NCBI GenBank assembly: GCA_947303395.1
Contig: CAMYYD010000007.1
Span: forward strand, 1 to 64,000
From: an uncultured Bacteroidales bacterium
Lineage (GTDB): Bacteria > Bacteroidota > Bacteroidia > Bacteroidales > F082
Reading direction: 5' to 3'
DNA length: 64,000 nucleotides
Shown: positions 42,217 through 50,106 of the stretch, piece after piece
Layout: every line of letters begins with the position of its first letter
How positions within the stretch are numbered: position 1 is the first letter of the stretch
Position numbers and translations under genes: made by a program
Notes under the pieces: model-generated
Told to the model about the DNA's origin: nothing
Seen by the model: the letters and a program-made list of their open reading frames with translations, nothing else
Database searches by the model: none

Positions 42217-44283
42217 ATGACAAAGCCTTCTTTGAAAAAGATACCACACGAGATGACCATTCACGGTCACACTCGTGTGGATAACTACTATTGGCTTAAC
42301 CAGCGCGAAAATCCTGAGGTCTTGGAATATCTGAAAGCTGAAAACGCTTATCAGGAAGCAATGATGAAACACACTGAACCGCTTCAGGATCAGCTGTTTA
42401 AGGAGATTGTGGCACGCATCAAACAAGATGATATGTCGGTGCCAGTGAAGCACAAAGGATATTGGTATTATTCTCGCTACGAAGAAGGGATGGAATACCC
42501 TTTATATTGCCGCAAACCTGTAGGGGCGAATGATATTCGCCCGAATGAAATAGAAAAAGATAAAGACGAACAAATCCTTCTCAACGGCTACGAGATGTCG
42601 AAAGGCTACACCTTCTTCGACGTCGGCGGCTACAGCATCAGCCCCGATAACTCGTTGATAGCCTATAGCATCGACACAGTGAGCCGCCGCCAGTACAAGA
42701 TTTTTTTCAAAGAGATAGCGACAGGCAAAATGTTCTCGGAAGTGATTGAAAACACTTCGGGAAACATGGTCTGGGCGAACGACAACAAGACGATTTTCTA
42801 TTCAGTAAAAGACGAATCGCTGCGTCCTTGTAGGATTATGCGCCATGAACTCGGTACCGATCCGAAAGATGACGTGGAAGTCTATTTTGAAGATGACACG
42901 ACATTTGTCTCTTTCGTAAGTAAAACAAAATCAGACAAATACATCCTGATTATACTTGAAAGCACTCTGACTTCCGAGATTCGTTTCATCGATGCCGACC
43001 ACCCGAAAGACGAATTTAAAATTGTGCAGAAACGCCAGCACGACCTGCTTTACGGCGTAGGTCATTACGGGGATTATTTCTATATTCTGACCAATGCCGA
43101 CGGAGCGAAGAATTACAAACTGATGCGGACTCCAGTAAATGCTACTGCAAAGGAGAACTGGGAAGAGTTTCTGCCGCATCGTGATGATGTTCTGATTGAG
43201 GATTTCGACCTTTTCGCCGATTTCATGGTTGTGGAAGAGCGCTCGAAAGGTCTTGTAAATCTTAGAGTTATGTCGTGGGATGGCAAGATGGATTATTACA
43301 TCAACTTCGGTGAACCTACTTACACCGTCGAGACCTCGGCGAATCCTGAGTTCAACACGCATCTGTTGCGATATATCTACACCTCAATGACGACGCCAGC
43401 CTCTGTGTATCAATATGATATGAAGGCAAAGACCGTTGAACTTCTGAAACGTCAGGAGATTGTGGGCGGCTTCGAACCGGCTGATTATGTCACTGAAAGA
43501 CTTTACGCGCCTGCAAAAGACGGCGTTCAAGTGCCGATTTCGCTGGTTTATAAGAAAGGATTAGTGAAAAATGGCGATAATCCGTTAGTTTTGTTCGGCT
43601 ACGGTTCATATGGCAACAGCGTCGACGCTTATTTCTCAACGGCACGACTCAGCATGCTCGACCGTGGCTTTGTGTGGGCTATCGCACATATCCGTGGAGG
43701 CGAGGAGATGGGGCGTTGGTGGTATGAAGACGGCAAGCTTCTGAAAAAGAAAAACACGTTTACGGATTTTATTGCTTGCGCTGAATATCTTGTAAAACAA
43801 GGGTTTACGAATAGCAAGAAGATGTTTGCCATGGGTGGAAGCGCCGGCGGACTTCTTGTTGGCGCAGTCGCTAACATGGCTCCGCTGCTGTTTAAAGGCA
43901 TCATCGCACAGGTGCCGTTCGTCGATGTCGTTACAACCATGTTGGATGACTCGATTCCGCTAACTACGGGCGAATACGACGAATGGGGCAATCCGAACGA
44001 GAAAGAGTATTACTATTATATGCTTTCATATTCGCCATACGATAACGTGGAGGCGAAGGAATATCCTGCAATGCTAGTGACTACAGGACTTCACGACAGT
44101 CAAGTGCAGTATTGGGAGCCGGCTAAATGGGTAGCGAAGCTGCGCGAACTCAAGACCGACGACAACCCATTGTACCTGCGCACGGAGATGGACTTCGGTC
44201 ATGGTGGAGCGTCGGGACGCTTCGAGCCTTACCACGAGGTGGCGATGGAATACGCTTTTATGCTTGATTTGCTTGAAAAATGA
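42217..44283 (+). CDS. S9 family prolyl oligopeptidase / oligopeptidase B-like
   Basis: A 688-residue serine peptidase. The N-terminal seven-bladed beta-propeller occupies about 70-410. The C-terminal alpha/beta hydrolase domain has FGYGSYG, RGGEEMGRWWYEDG, nucleophile Ser542 in GGSAGG, acid Asp in LHDSQVQYWEP and catalytic His in FGHGGASGR. The sequence pattern fits PtrB/oligopeptidase B, which cuts after basic residues in short peptides. No signal peptide, so cytoplasmic. A GGGCGAAT-type palindrome encodes VGANDIRP (about 102-109) in frame, between CRKP and EIEKDKDEQ. Its stop overlaps the next start by 4 bp. Confidence 0.88.
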   Translation: MTKPSLKKIPHEMTIHGHTRVDNYYWLNQRENPEVLEYLKAENAYQEAMMKHTEPLQDQLFKEIVARIKQDDMSVPVKHKGYWYYSRYEEGMEYPLYCRKPVGANDIRPNEIEKDKDEQILLNGYEMSKGYTFFDVGGYSISPDNSLIAYSIDTVSRRQYKIFFKEIATGKMFSEVIENTSGNMVWANDNKTIFYSVKDESLRPCRIMRHELGTDPKDDVEVYFEDDTTFVSFVSKTKSDKYILIILESTLTSEIRFIDADHPKDEFKIVQKRQHDLLYGVGHYGDYFYILTNADGAKNYKLMRTPVNATAKENWEEFLPHRDDVLIEDFDLFADFMVVEERSKGLVNLRVMSWDGKMDYYINFGEPTYTVETSANPEFNTHLLRYIYTSMTTPASVYQYDMKAKTVELLKRQEIVGGFEPADYVTERLYAPAKDGVQVPISLVYKKGLVKNGDNPLVLFGYGSYGNSVDAYFSTARLSMLDRGFVWAIAHIRGGEEMGRWWYEDGKLLKKKNTFTDFIACAEYLVKQGFTNSKKMFAMGGSAGGLLVGAVANMAPLLFKGIIAQVPFVDVVTTMLDDSIPLTTGEYDEWGNPNEKEYYYYMLSYSPYDNVEAKEYPAMLVTTGLHDSQVQYWEPAKWVAKLRELKTDDNPLYLRTEMDFGHGGASGRFEPYHEVAMEYAFMLDLLEK
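42520..42542. repeat. GGGCGAAT-type palindrome inside the S9 peptidase gene
   Basis: GTAG is followed by GGGCGAAT-GAT-ATTCGCCC, an 8-bp perfect stem. It encodes VGANDIRP in frame. Confidence 0.8.
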
Positions 44284-45695
44284 TAATATATCAGCTTTTT
44301 CCACGGGTTTACGGCGCGATGCCAACAAAGCGCTGCGGCACTTTCAGCGACATCAATGATGATGAGATTGAAAGGATTAAGTCGCTGAGCATCAGTCATA
44401 TATGGCTCACTGGCGTGATACGTCACTCGGGATGGCGCGACACCAATCCTGCCGTTACCAAAGGAAATGCTGGTTCGCCTTATGCTATCGTCGATTACTA
44501 CGATATCGACCCTGACCTTGCCGACAACGAGGCGAGTAGGATGGAGGAATTTGAAAAAACTGTCGAACGTATTCATTCTCATGGACTTAAGGTAATTATC
44601 GACTTCGTTCCAAACCACCTGGCACGCGAATACAAAGGCGATTTCACTGATGAGAATTTCTATATTTTGCCGAATCAGAAATTCGTTGCCCCGACAGAAA
44701 ATGCCAGCGATTATTATGAGTTTCCGGCAAAAGCCACTGGAAATGACGTTTTCTCGCCTACGCCTACGTTAAACGACTGGTACGACACAGTGAAACTCAA
44801 TTACACCAACCATGATACAGGGCATAAAATGTTGAAAATCATGCAGTTCTGGTGTGGAAAAGGCGTTGATGGCTTCCGTTGCGATATGGCCGAGATGGTG
44901 CCTGTGGAATTTTGGCGTTGGTCAATTGTAGAATTACGTAAATCATTCAATATCATAATGATAGCTGAGATTTACCAACCGAATTTATATCAGAGTTACG
45001 TTGATGCCGGTTTCGATTATCTTTACGATAAGGTTGGACTCTACAATACGTTGGAAAACATCTATCGTTATGGTCAACGTGCCGACACCATTTCTGATGT
45101 ATGGAAAAATCTTAACGGATTGGACGACAATATGTTGCGATTCATGGAAAACCACGACGAGGTGCGACTGGCATCACGGTTTTTCATGCAGAAACCCGAA
45201 AACGCATTTCCGTTTGTTGCCCTGTCCACCCTGATGAACCGCGGCCCATTCATGATTTACAACGGTCAGGAATATGGCGAAAACGCCGCCGATTCCGATA
45301 ATGGAAAAACATCCATATTTGATTACGTTTACCTCCCATCAATGGTCTGTAGGGGCGAATCATCATTCGCCCACGAATCATCATTCGCCCGTGTTTTTGA
45401 TTTTTACAAAAAATTATTGCATTTCCGTGAATCGCATCCAGCCATCCTGCATGGCGCATTTTACGACCTGATGTGGGCGAATCCATGGTACAACAATTTC
45501 GATCCGCAATACGTTTATGCGTTCCTGCGTTATCATGGCGATGATAAATTATTGATTGTCATCAATTTCAACCTGAAAGAGGACAGAAATGTGACGGTGT
45601 CAATTCCATACGACGCCCGCCAATTGGTTGGTGGTTGCAATGAAAAATATGAAATACAATTGTCCCCAGGTGACATTAAAATAATAAAATTATGA
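44280..45695 (+). CDS. GH13 alpha-amylase-family enzyme
   Basis: A 471-residue cytoplasmic GH13 enzyme. Conserved regions are DFVPNH, the nucleophile block DGFRCDMAEM (Asp202), the acid/base block IAEIYQ (Glu about 231) and the FMENHDE block (Asp about 289). It has a short C-terminal beta domain. It degrades or rearranges alpha-glucans; the exact specificity is not predictable. It is coupled by 4-bp overlaps to the S9 peptidase upstream and the branching enzyme downstream. A GGGCGAAT-type palindrome and a partial second copy (45349-45390) encode RGESSFAHESSFAR at about 357-371, within the catalytic barrel after the final conserved block. Confidence 0.88.
   Translation: MIIYQLFPRVYGAMPTKRCGTFSDINDDEIERIKSLSISHIWLTGVIRHSGWRDTNPAVTKGNAGSPYAIVDYYDIDPDLADNEASRMEEFEKTVERIHSHGLKVIIDFVPNHLAREYKGDFTDENFYILPNQKFVAPTENASDYYEFPAKATGNDVFSPTPTLNDWYDTVKLNYTNHDTGHKMLKIMQFWCGKGVDGFRCDMAEMVPVEFWRWSIVELRKSFNIIMIAEIYQPNLYQSYVDAGFDYLYDKVGLYNTLENIYRYGQRADTISDVWKNLNGLDDNMLRFMENHDEVRLASRFFMQKPENAFPFVALSTLMNRGPFMIYNGQEYGENAADSDNGKTSIFDYVYLPSMVCRGESSFAHESSFARVFDFYKKLLHFRESHPAILHGAFYDLMWANPWYNNFDPQYVYAFLRYHGDDKLLIVINFNLKEDRNVTVSIPYDARQLVGGCNEKYEIQLSPGDIKIIKL
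45349..45390. repeat. GGGCGAAT-type palindrome with partial tandem duplication inside the GH13 gene
   Basis: GTAG is followed by GGGCGAAT-CATC-ATTCGCCC (45353-45372), then a second CGAATCATCATTCGCCC (45374-45390). The duplication encodes the repeated peptide ESSFA twice in frame. Confidence 0.8.
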
Positions 45696-47689
45696 AAATC
45701 GTTGATCGCGACAGTTGGTTAAACCCCGTAGCGGATGAAGTACAGAAACGTTTTGAACGTTATCAAAACCGCCTGAAAAGCATTGAAAAACAATATGGTA
45801 GCCTTGGCACCTTCGCCTCGGCGCACCAGTTCTTTGGGCTTCATTACGACCGTATCCGCCGAGGCTGGTGGTACCGCGAATGGGCTCCGGCAGCGCATTA
45901 TTTATCGATTTTCGGCGATTTCAACGGCTGGCAGAGATATGCGAATCCTCTTGAAAATACTGGCAATGGCATCTGGGAGATATTCCTTCCCGACGACGAG
46001 TATAAAAACAAACTCGTGCATGGCAGTCTGCTCAAAGTGATAGTGCAGTCGAGCATTGGCGAGCAGGAACGCCTACCTATATATATTAATAGAGTCGTCC
46101 AGGACGAGAATACAAAAGATTTTTCGGCACAGTTTTGGAATCCTGAGAAGTATTATGTATTTGAAAATCAATCACCTAAACTAAAAGACGAGCCTCTGCT
46201 GATTTACGAGTCGCATGTGGGTATGGCACAGGAAAAAGAAGAGGTTGGAAGCTATAACGAATTCATTACCAATGTCATACCTCGAATAAAAGCCGATGGA
46301 TACAACGCTGTGCAGCTGATGGCAATCGCCGAGCACCCTTATTACGGCTCGTTCGGCTACCATGTTTCGAATTTCTTCGCTGCCAGCTCACGTTTCGGCA
46401 CTCCGGAAGAGTTGAAAAAGCTTGTGGATACTGCTCATGGCATGGGTCTGCTCGTGATTATGGACCTCGTTCATTCGCATACAGTGAAAAACGTGCGTGA
46501 AGGCATAAATCTCTTCGATGGTACTGAATATCAATATCTTAAGCCTGGTATGGAAGGCGTTCATCCTCAATGGGATTCGAAACTTTTCAACTACGGAAAG
46601 ACAGAAACGCTGCAGCTTCTACTTTCAAATGTGCGCTATTGGCTCGATGAATATCATTTCGATGGCTACCGTTTCGATGGTGTGACCTCGATGTTGTATA
46701 AAAATCATGGCATCGACGAGACTTTCGACAGTCCGTGGAAATATTTCGGCGATAATGTTGACAACGACGCTGTCACATATCTGCAACTTGCCAATAAACT
46801 GATTCATGATATTGACAATCAGAATGTTACAATAGCTGAAGACGTAAGCGGAATGCCAGGCATCTGCGCTAAAATTGAAGACGGAGGCATTGGTTTCGAC
46901 TTTCGCCTAGGCATGGGCTTGCCCGATTTCTGGATTAAGGTGCTGAAAGACCAGACCGACGAGCAATGGAACATGCATGAGTTCTTCTTCACCATGACAA
47001 ACCGTTTGCAAGACGTGAAAACCATAGCTTACGCTGAGTCGCATGACCAAGCGCTCGTTGGCGATAAGACATTGGCGTTCAGACTAATGGACAAGGAGAT
47101 GTACACAGCCATGGACAAGGCTTCGCAGAATCTCATCATCGACAGAGGTATCGCTCTGCACAAGATGATAAGGTTTTTTACCATCACCCTCGGAGGCGAT
47201 GCCTGGCTCAACTTCATGGGCAACGAGTTCGGTCATCCCGAGTGGATCGACTTTCCGCGATACGACAACGGCTGGAGCTACAAATACGCAAAACGCCAGT
47301 GGTCGTTGGCTGACGCCGATTATCTGAAATACCATTGGCTGGGCGATTTCGACAAGGCGATGCTCGATTTTGTGAAGAAAAACAAGGTGATGTCGGCGGC
47401 TCCGGCATGGCTTTTGAACGCCGATGAGGACAATAAAACCATCGTTTTCGAGCGAAATAACCTCATTTTCGTGTTCAACTGGGGACAAAAATCATTGCCC
47501 GATTACAAGATTAAGGTGAAGCAAACTGGCGACTACAAAATCATCTTCAGTAGCGATGACAAATCCTTCGGAGGCTTTGAAAACATTGATAAAAGCGCAG
47601 TTTTCCCATCTGAGAAAATAGGCGATGAAATCACCATGAAGATTTATAACGTGGCACGTACGGCAGTAGTTTATAGCCTGAAAAAATGA
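45692..47689 (+). CDS. 1,4-alpha-glucan branching enzyme (GH13, eukaryote-like type)
   Basis: A 665-residue protein. The N-terminal CBM48-like domain (about 40-150; WYREWAPAAHYLSIFGDFNGW) precedes the GH13 barrel with YESHVGMAQEKEEVGSY, AIAEHPYYGSFGYHV, DLVHSH, nucleophile Asp329 in GYRFDGVTSM, acid/base Glu383 in IAEDVSGMPG and YAESHDQALVGDKT. These blocks are those of the GH13_8 group (plant/animal-type branching enzymes), not bacterial GlgB. It introduces alpha-1,6 branches in glycogen-like glucan. It is the last gene of the S9-GH13-GH13 operon. Confidence 0.9.
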   Translation: MKIVDRDSWLNPVADEVQKRFERYQNRLKSIEKQYGSLGTFASAHQFFGLHYDRIRRGWWYREWAPAAHYLSIFGDFNGWQRYANPLENTGNGIWEIFLPDDEYKNKLVHGSLLKVIVQSSIGEQERLPIYINRVVQDENTKDFSAQFWNPEKYYVFENQSPKLKDEPLLIYESHVGMAQEKEEVGSYNEFITNVIPRIKADGYNAVQLMAIAEHPYYGSFGYHVSNFFAASSRFGTPEELKKLVDTAHGMGLLVIMDLVHSHTVKNVREGINLFDGTEYQYLKPGMEGVHPQWDSKLFNYGKTETLQLLLSNVRYWLDEYHFDGYRFDGVTSMLYKNHGIDETFDSPWKYFGDNVDNDAVTYLQLANKLIHDIDNQNVTIAEDVSGMPGICAKIEDGGIGFDFRLGMGLPDFWIKVLKDQTDEQWNMHEFFFTMTNRLQDVKTIAYAESHDQALVGDKTLAFRLMDKEMYTAMDKASQNLIIDRGIALHKMIRFFTITLGGDAWLNFMGNEFGHPEWIDFPRYDNGWSYKYAKRQWSLADADYLKYHWLGDFDKAMLDFVKKNKVMSAAPAWLLNADEDNKTIVFERNNLIFVFNWGQKSLPDYKIKVKQTGDYKIIFSSDDKSFGGFENIDKSAVFPSEKIGDEITMKIYNVARTAVVYSLKK

Positions 47690-47730
47690 GGTTTTTGAAA
47701 AATAATTGTCGAACGTAAAAAAATATTTTC

Positions 47731-47738
47731 TAACTTTG
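47731..47738 (+). promoter_or_regulatory. -7 promoter box for the first OM beta-barrel gene
   Basis: TAACTTTG followed by CT, 33 bases before the ATG at 47772. Confidence 0.55.
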
Positions 47739-47771
47739 CTGATTGGAAAACAAATTTAAAATTATAATATC

Positions 47772-48551
47772 ATGAAAAAATTTACTTTAGTAGCATTTTT
47801 AATGCTTGTTAGCGTTCTCGCTTTCGCACAGAAACCAGTTAGATTTGGTGTTTATGTTGGTGAAGCAACTCCATTTGGCCAGATGGGACAGGGTGATGAA
47901 ATCGCGACCACTGGTGTCAATGCTTTTCAAGGTCTTGAAAACTATGCTTTGTTTTATGAAAACGGTAAGCAGGGATATGCAGGTATCGGCTTTAACGTGG
48001 GCTTTGATGTGACAGTTAATCTTCCAGTTAAAGGTCTTGGCGTATTTGGCGGTGTTGATTTCTTCTATAATACCAATAGCTCATATATTAAAGATGCTTA
48101 TGCTGACTTGGCAGCATATATGGTTGCAATGAATCCTTTCCTTGCAGAGTATTCATACAGCTTACCTAATTTTATGAATATCCCGATTCTTTTCGGTGTG
48201 AACTATCAATATGATTTTAACCATATTGTTGGTCTGTTCTGTGAGGCAGCTGTCGGTCCTAACTTCAGAGTGATTGGAAAATATGAGGATACAGAAAAAT
48301 ATGTAGGTGCACCAGATGATAAGGTCACAGTTAATTACGATTCTGCAACAACATTAGGCTTCAAGATTGGCGCAGGTGTCATGATGTGGAACCGCATGAG
48401 CATCGTTCTTGATTACTATTCACTTGGCAGCGCCAAGATTAAAGGCACCGCAAAAGTGGAAAGTAATAACATAACTGTTGAAAACAAATTTGAAGGCAAA
48501 AATGATATCTCAGCTTCAGAACTCGTAGTAAGAGTAGGTTATCACTTCTAA
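47772..48551 (+). CDS. Outer-membrane beta-barrel protein (porin-like, PF13568-type)
   Basis: A 259-residue protein with a signal peptide (about 1-19, ending AFAQ). Beta strands with aromatic girdles follow (RFGVYVGEATPFGQ, GYAGIGFNVGFDVTVN, GLGVFGGVDFFYN, MNIPILFGVNYQYDF, VGLFCEAAVGPNFRV, GFKIGAGVMMWNRMSIVLDYYSLG), and it ends VVRVGYHF with the terminal Phe typical of OM barrels. Its function is unknown. It is in line with a second barrel gene, but separated from it by a hairpin and a new promoter. Confidence 0.78.
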   Translation: MKKFTLVAFLMLVSVLAFAQKPVRFGVYVGEATPFGQMGQGDEIATTGVNAFQGLENYALFYENGKQGYAGIGFNVGFDVTVNLPVKGLGVFGGVDFFYNTNSSYIKDAYADLAAYMVAMNPFLAEYSYSLPNFMNIPILFGVNYQYDFNHIVGLFCEAAVGPNFRVIGKYEDTEKYVGAPDDKVTVNYDSATTLGFKIGAGVMMWNRMSIVLDYYSLGSAKIKGTAKVESNNITVENKFEGKNDISASELVVRVGYHF

Positions 48552-48614
48552 AATAAATAGTTTTATCGGCAATATCTATTGTTGATAACTATTTTCAATG
48601 TTGATAAAAAAAAG

Positions 48615-48650
48615 TCACCGCAATAGATATATTACTTATCTTTGCGGTGA
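48615..48650 (+). promoter_or_regulatory. Hairpin that contains the promoter of the second OM beta-barrel gene
   Basis: TCACCGCAA (48615-48623) pairs with TTGCGGTGA (48642-48650). The -7 box TATCTTTG (48637-48644) overlaps the right arm. A 94-base AT-rich leader (48651-48744) follows before the ATG. The hairpin could also end the upstream transcript. Confidence 0.55.
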
Positions 48651-48744
48651 TTTATCTTTTATGACGATAAAATTTTAAAAAAGAATAAGAGAGGATGCCG
48701 AAAATCTCATAACAAGAGTAGGCGTAATTAAAATTATTAACAAC

Positions 48745-49422
48745 ATGAAAAAATTATTTATCACAATCGCTTTCGTAGCAGCAGCTATGTTCGCACAGGC
48801 ACAATTCTTTGTAGGTGGTAACCTCGGAATGGGCACAACAAGCAACACTTACAAATTGGAAGGTGGTGGCATTTCTGTCACCCAGGATTTGCCAAAGACA
48901 TTTAATCTTACAATAGCTCCTTCAGTTGGTTTTATGTTCAGCGACAACATGGGCGTCGGTCTTGACCTCGGTTTCGGCTTTGGCAAAACAACTAGAAAAA
49001 ATTATGACGACGAAACAGGTGAATTGGTAAACACAACAACAATTAAGGAAACAACTATCGGTTTCGCTCCTTATTTCCGTTATGTGTTTGCAGAAGTTGA
49101 AAACTTCAAATTCTATGCTGATGCAAGAATTGAATACATGATGACTAAACCGAAAGCTACTATTGAAGGTAGCGGTATGACAATGACAGTCGATGGCAAC
49201 AAGACCACTAAATTCGGCATCGGCGTTGTTCCTGGAATGGCTTACATGCTCACAGACAACATCTCAATGAACTGCGCTCTTAACATTCTTGAGCTCGGTT
49301 TCAGCACAACAAAAGAAAAAGCTGAAAGTGACGGCGTTACAGAAACATATAAGACAAACGAATTTGGTTTCGGTGTCAATGGTGCAACACCTATCACAAT
49401 CGGTTTCTTCTACACATTCTAA
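48745..49422 (+). CDS. Outer-membrane beta-barrel protein, unknown function
   Basis: A 225-residue protein with a signal peptide (about 1-19, ending FAQAQ). Barrel strands include FFVGGNLGMGTTS, NLTIAPSVGFMFSDNMGVGLDLGFGFGK, IGFAPYFRYVF, KFYADARIEYMM and FGIGVVPGMAYML, with terminal strand PITIGFFYTF. It is probably a small OM or adhesion-type barrel; no specific family was recognised. It has its own promoter and terminator. Confidence 0.76.
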   Translation: MKKLFITIAFVAAAMFAQAQFFVGGNLGMGTTSNTYKLEGGGISVTQDLPKTFNLTIAPSVGFMFSDNMGVGLDLGFGFGKTTRKNYDDETGELVNTTTIKETTIGFAPYFRYVFAEVENFKFYADARIEYMMTKPKATIEGSGMTMTVDGNKTTKFGIGVVPGMAYMLTDNISMNCALNILELGFSTTKEKAESDGVTETYKTNEFGFGVNGATPITIGFFYTF

Positions 49423-49440
49423 TCTAAGAAGAAGTTGAAA

Positions 49441-49472
49441 TAAAAAAGCCGGGTCGTATGACTCGGCTTTTT
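49441..49472. terminator. Bidirectional terminator between the barrel and FKBP genes
   Basis: AAAAAAGCCGGGTC-GTAT-GACTCGGCTTTTTT is a 14-bp stem including one G-T pair, with A- and T-runs on the two sides. It serves the convergent genes. Confidence 0.9.
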
Positions 49473-49488
49473 TTGTTGTCAAAAAACC

Positions 49489-50025
49489 TTATTTGCAACT
49501 GTCGCAGCCGCCATCGCAGCTACCTTTGTCGCAGCCGCCATCACAATGACCGCAGCCACCTCCGAGGTCTTCCTCCTTCAGCTCGCGCACGGCAAGAATC
49601 TCGCCCTCGAAATAAAGCGGCACGCCTGCCAATTCATGGTTGAAGTCGATTTCAACAAGCTCGACGCTCACTTTCTTAATCTTACCTGGCATGATGCCAT
49701 TGCCAACATTGAACTGCAGGGTGTTGCCTTCTTTGCAAAGCTCGCTGAGTTTTCCGTTCTCGTCGAGAAACATGTCTTTCTTAGCTGTGAGAACCATATC
49801 CTCGTTGCGCTCGCCGTAACCTTCGGCAGGGGTGAGGTGGAAACCGAATGTGTCGCCTGGTTCGAGACCTTGCAGACATTCCTCAAAACGTGGTAAGAAC
49901 ATTCCGTGACCGAAAATGCCCTCGAGTGGATGTTCCTTGGTGGCCTGGTCGATGACCGCGCCCTCTTTTGTGTCGTTGTGCAACGTGTAAGTCAACGTTA
50001 CAACTGTGTTATTTGCTACTTTCAT
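49489..50025 (-). CDS. SlyD-type FKBP peptidyl-prolyl isomerase with Cys-rich tail
   Basis: A 178-residue protein. The split FKBP domain is shown by VVTLTYTLHND, EGIFGHGMFLPRFEECLQGLEPGD and FHLTPAEGYGERNED. An IF (insert-in-flap) chaperone domain (about 80-135) follows. The C-terminal FDFNHELAGVPL-like block appears here as IDFNHELAGVPLYFEGEILAV. The last about 25 residues form a Gly/Cys-rich tail (GGGCGHCDGGCDKGSCDGGC), likely binding Ni or Zn, as the His/Cys tail of SlyD does. It is a cytoplasmic proline isomerase and chaperone. An octad hairpin lies directly upstream of the start. Confidence 0.9.
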   Translation of the reverse strand: MKVANNTVVTLTYTLHNDTKEGAVIDQATKEHPLEGIFGHGMFLPRFEECLQGLEPGDTFGFHLTPAEGYGERNEDMVLTAKKDMFLDENGKLSELCKEGNTLQFNVGNGIMPGKIKKVSVELVEIDFNHELAGVPLYFEGEILAVRELKEEDLGGGCGHCDGGCDKGSCDGGCDSCK

Positions 50026-50031
50026 CTTTTT

Positions 50032-50105
50032 AAGTTATTCAGTTGTTCAGTTATTCAGTTGTTCAGTTAACTGACTAACTGACCAACTGACTAACTGATT
50101 AACTA
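50032..50105. repeat. Inverted octad-repeat hairpin, copy 2
   Basis: The left arm has four 8-bp units alternating AGTTATTC and AGTTGTTC. The right arm has about four units of AACTGACT type. The arms meet directly at AGTTAACT, giving a hairpin of about 36-nt arms with period 8. It fills the gap between the VWA gene stop (50107) and the FKBP start (50025), both minus strand, the same placement as copy 1 at 1650-1729. Confidence 0.75.
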
Positions 50106-50106
50106 A

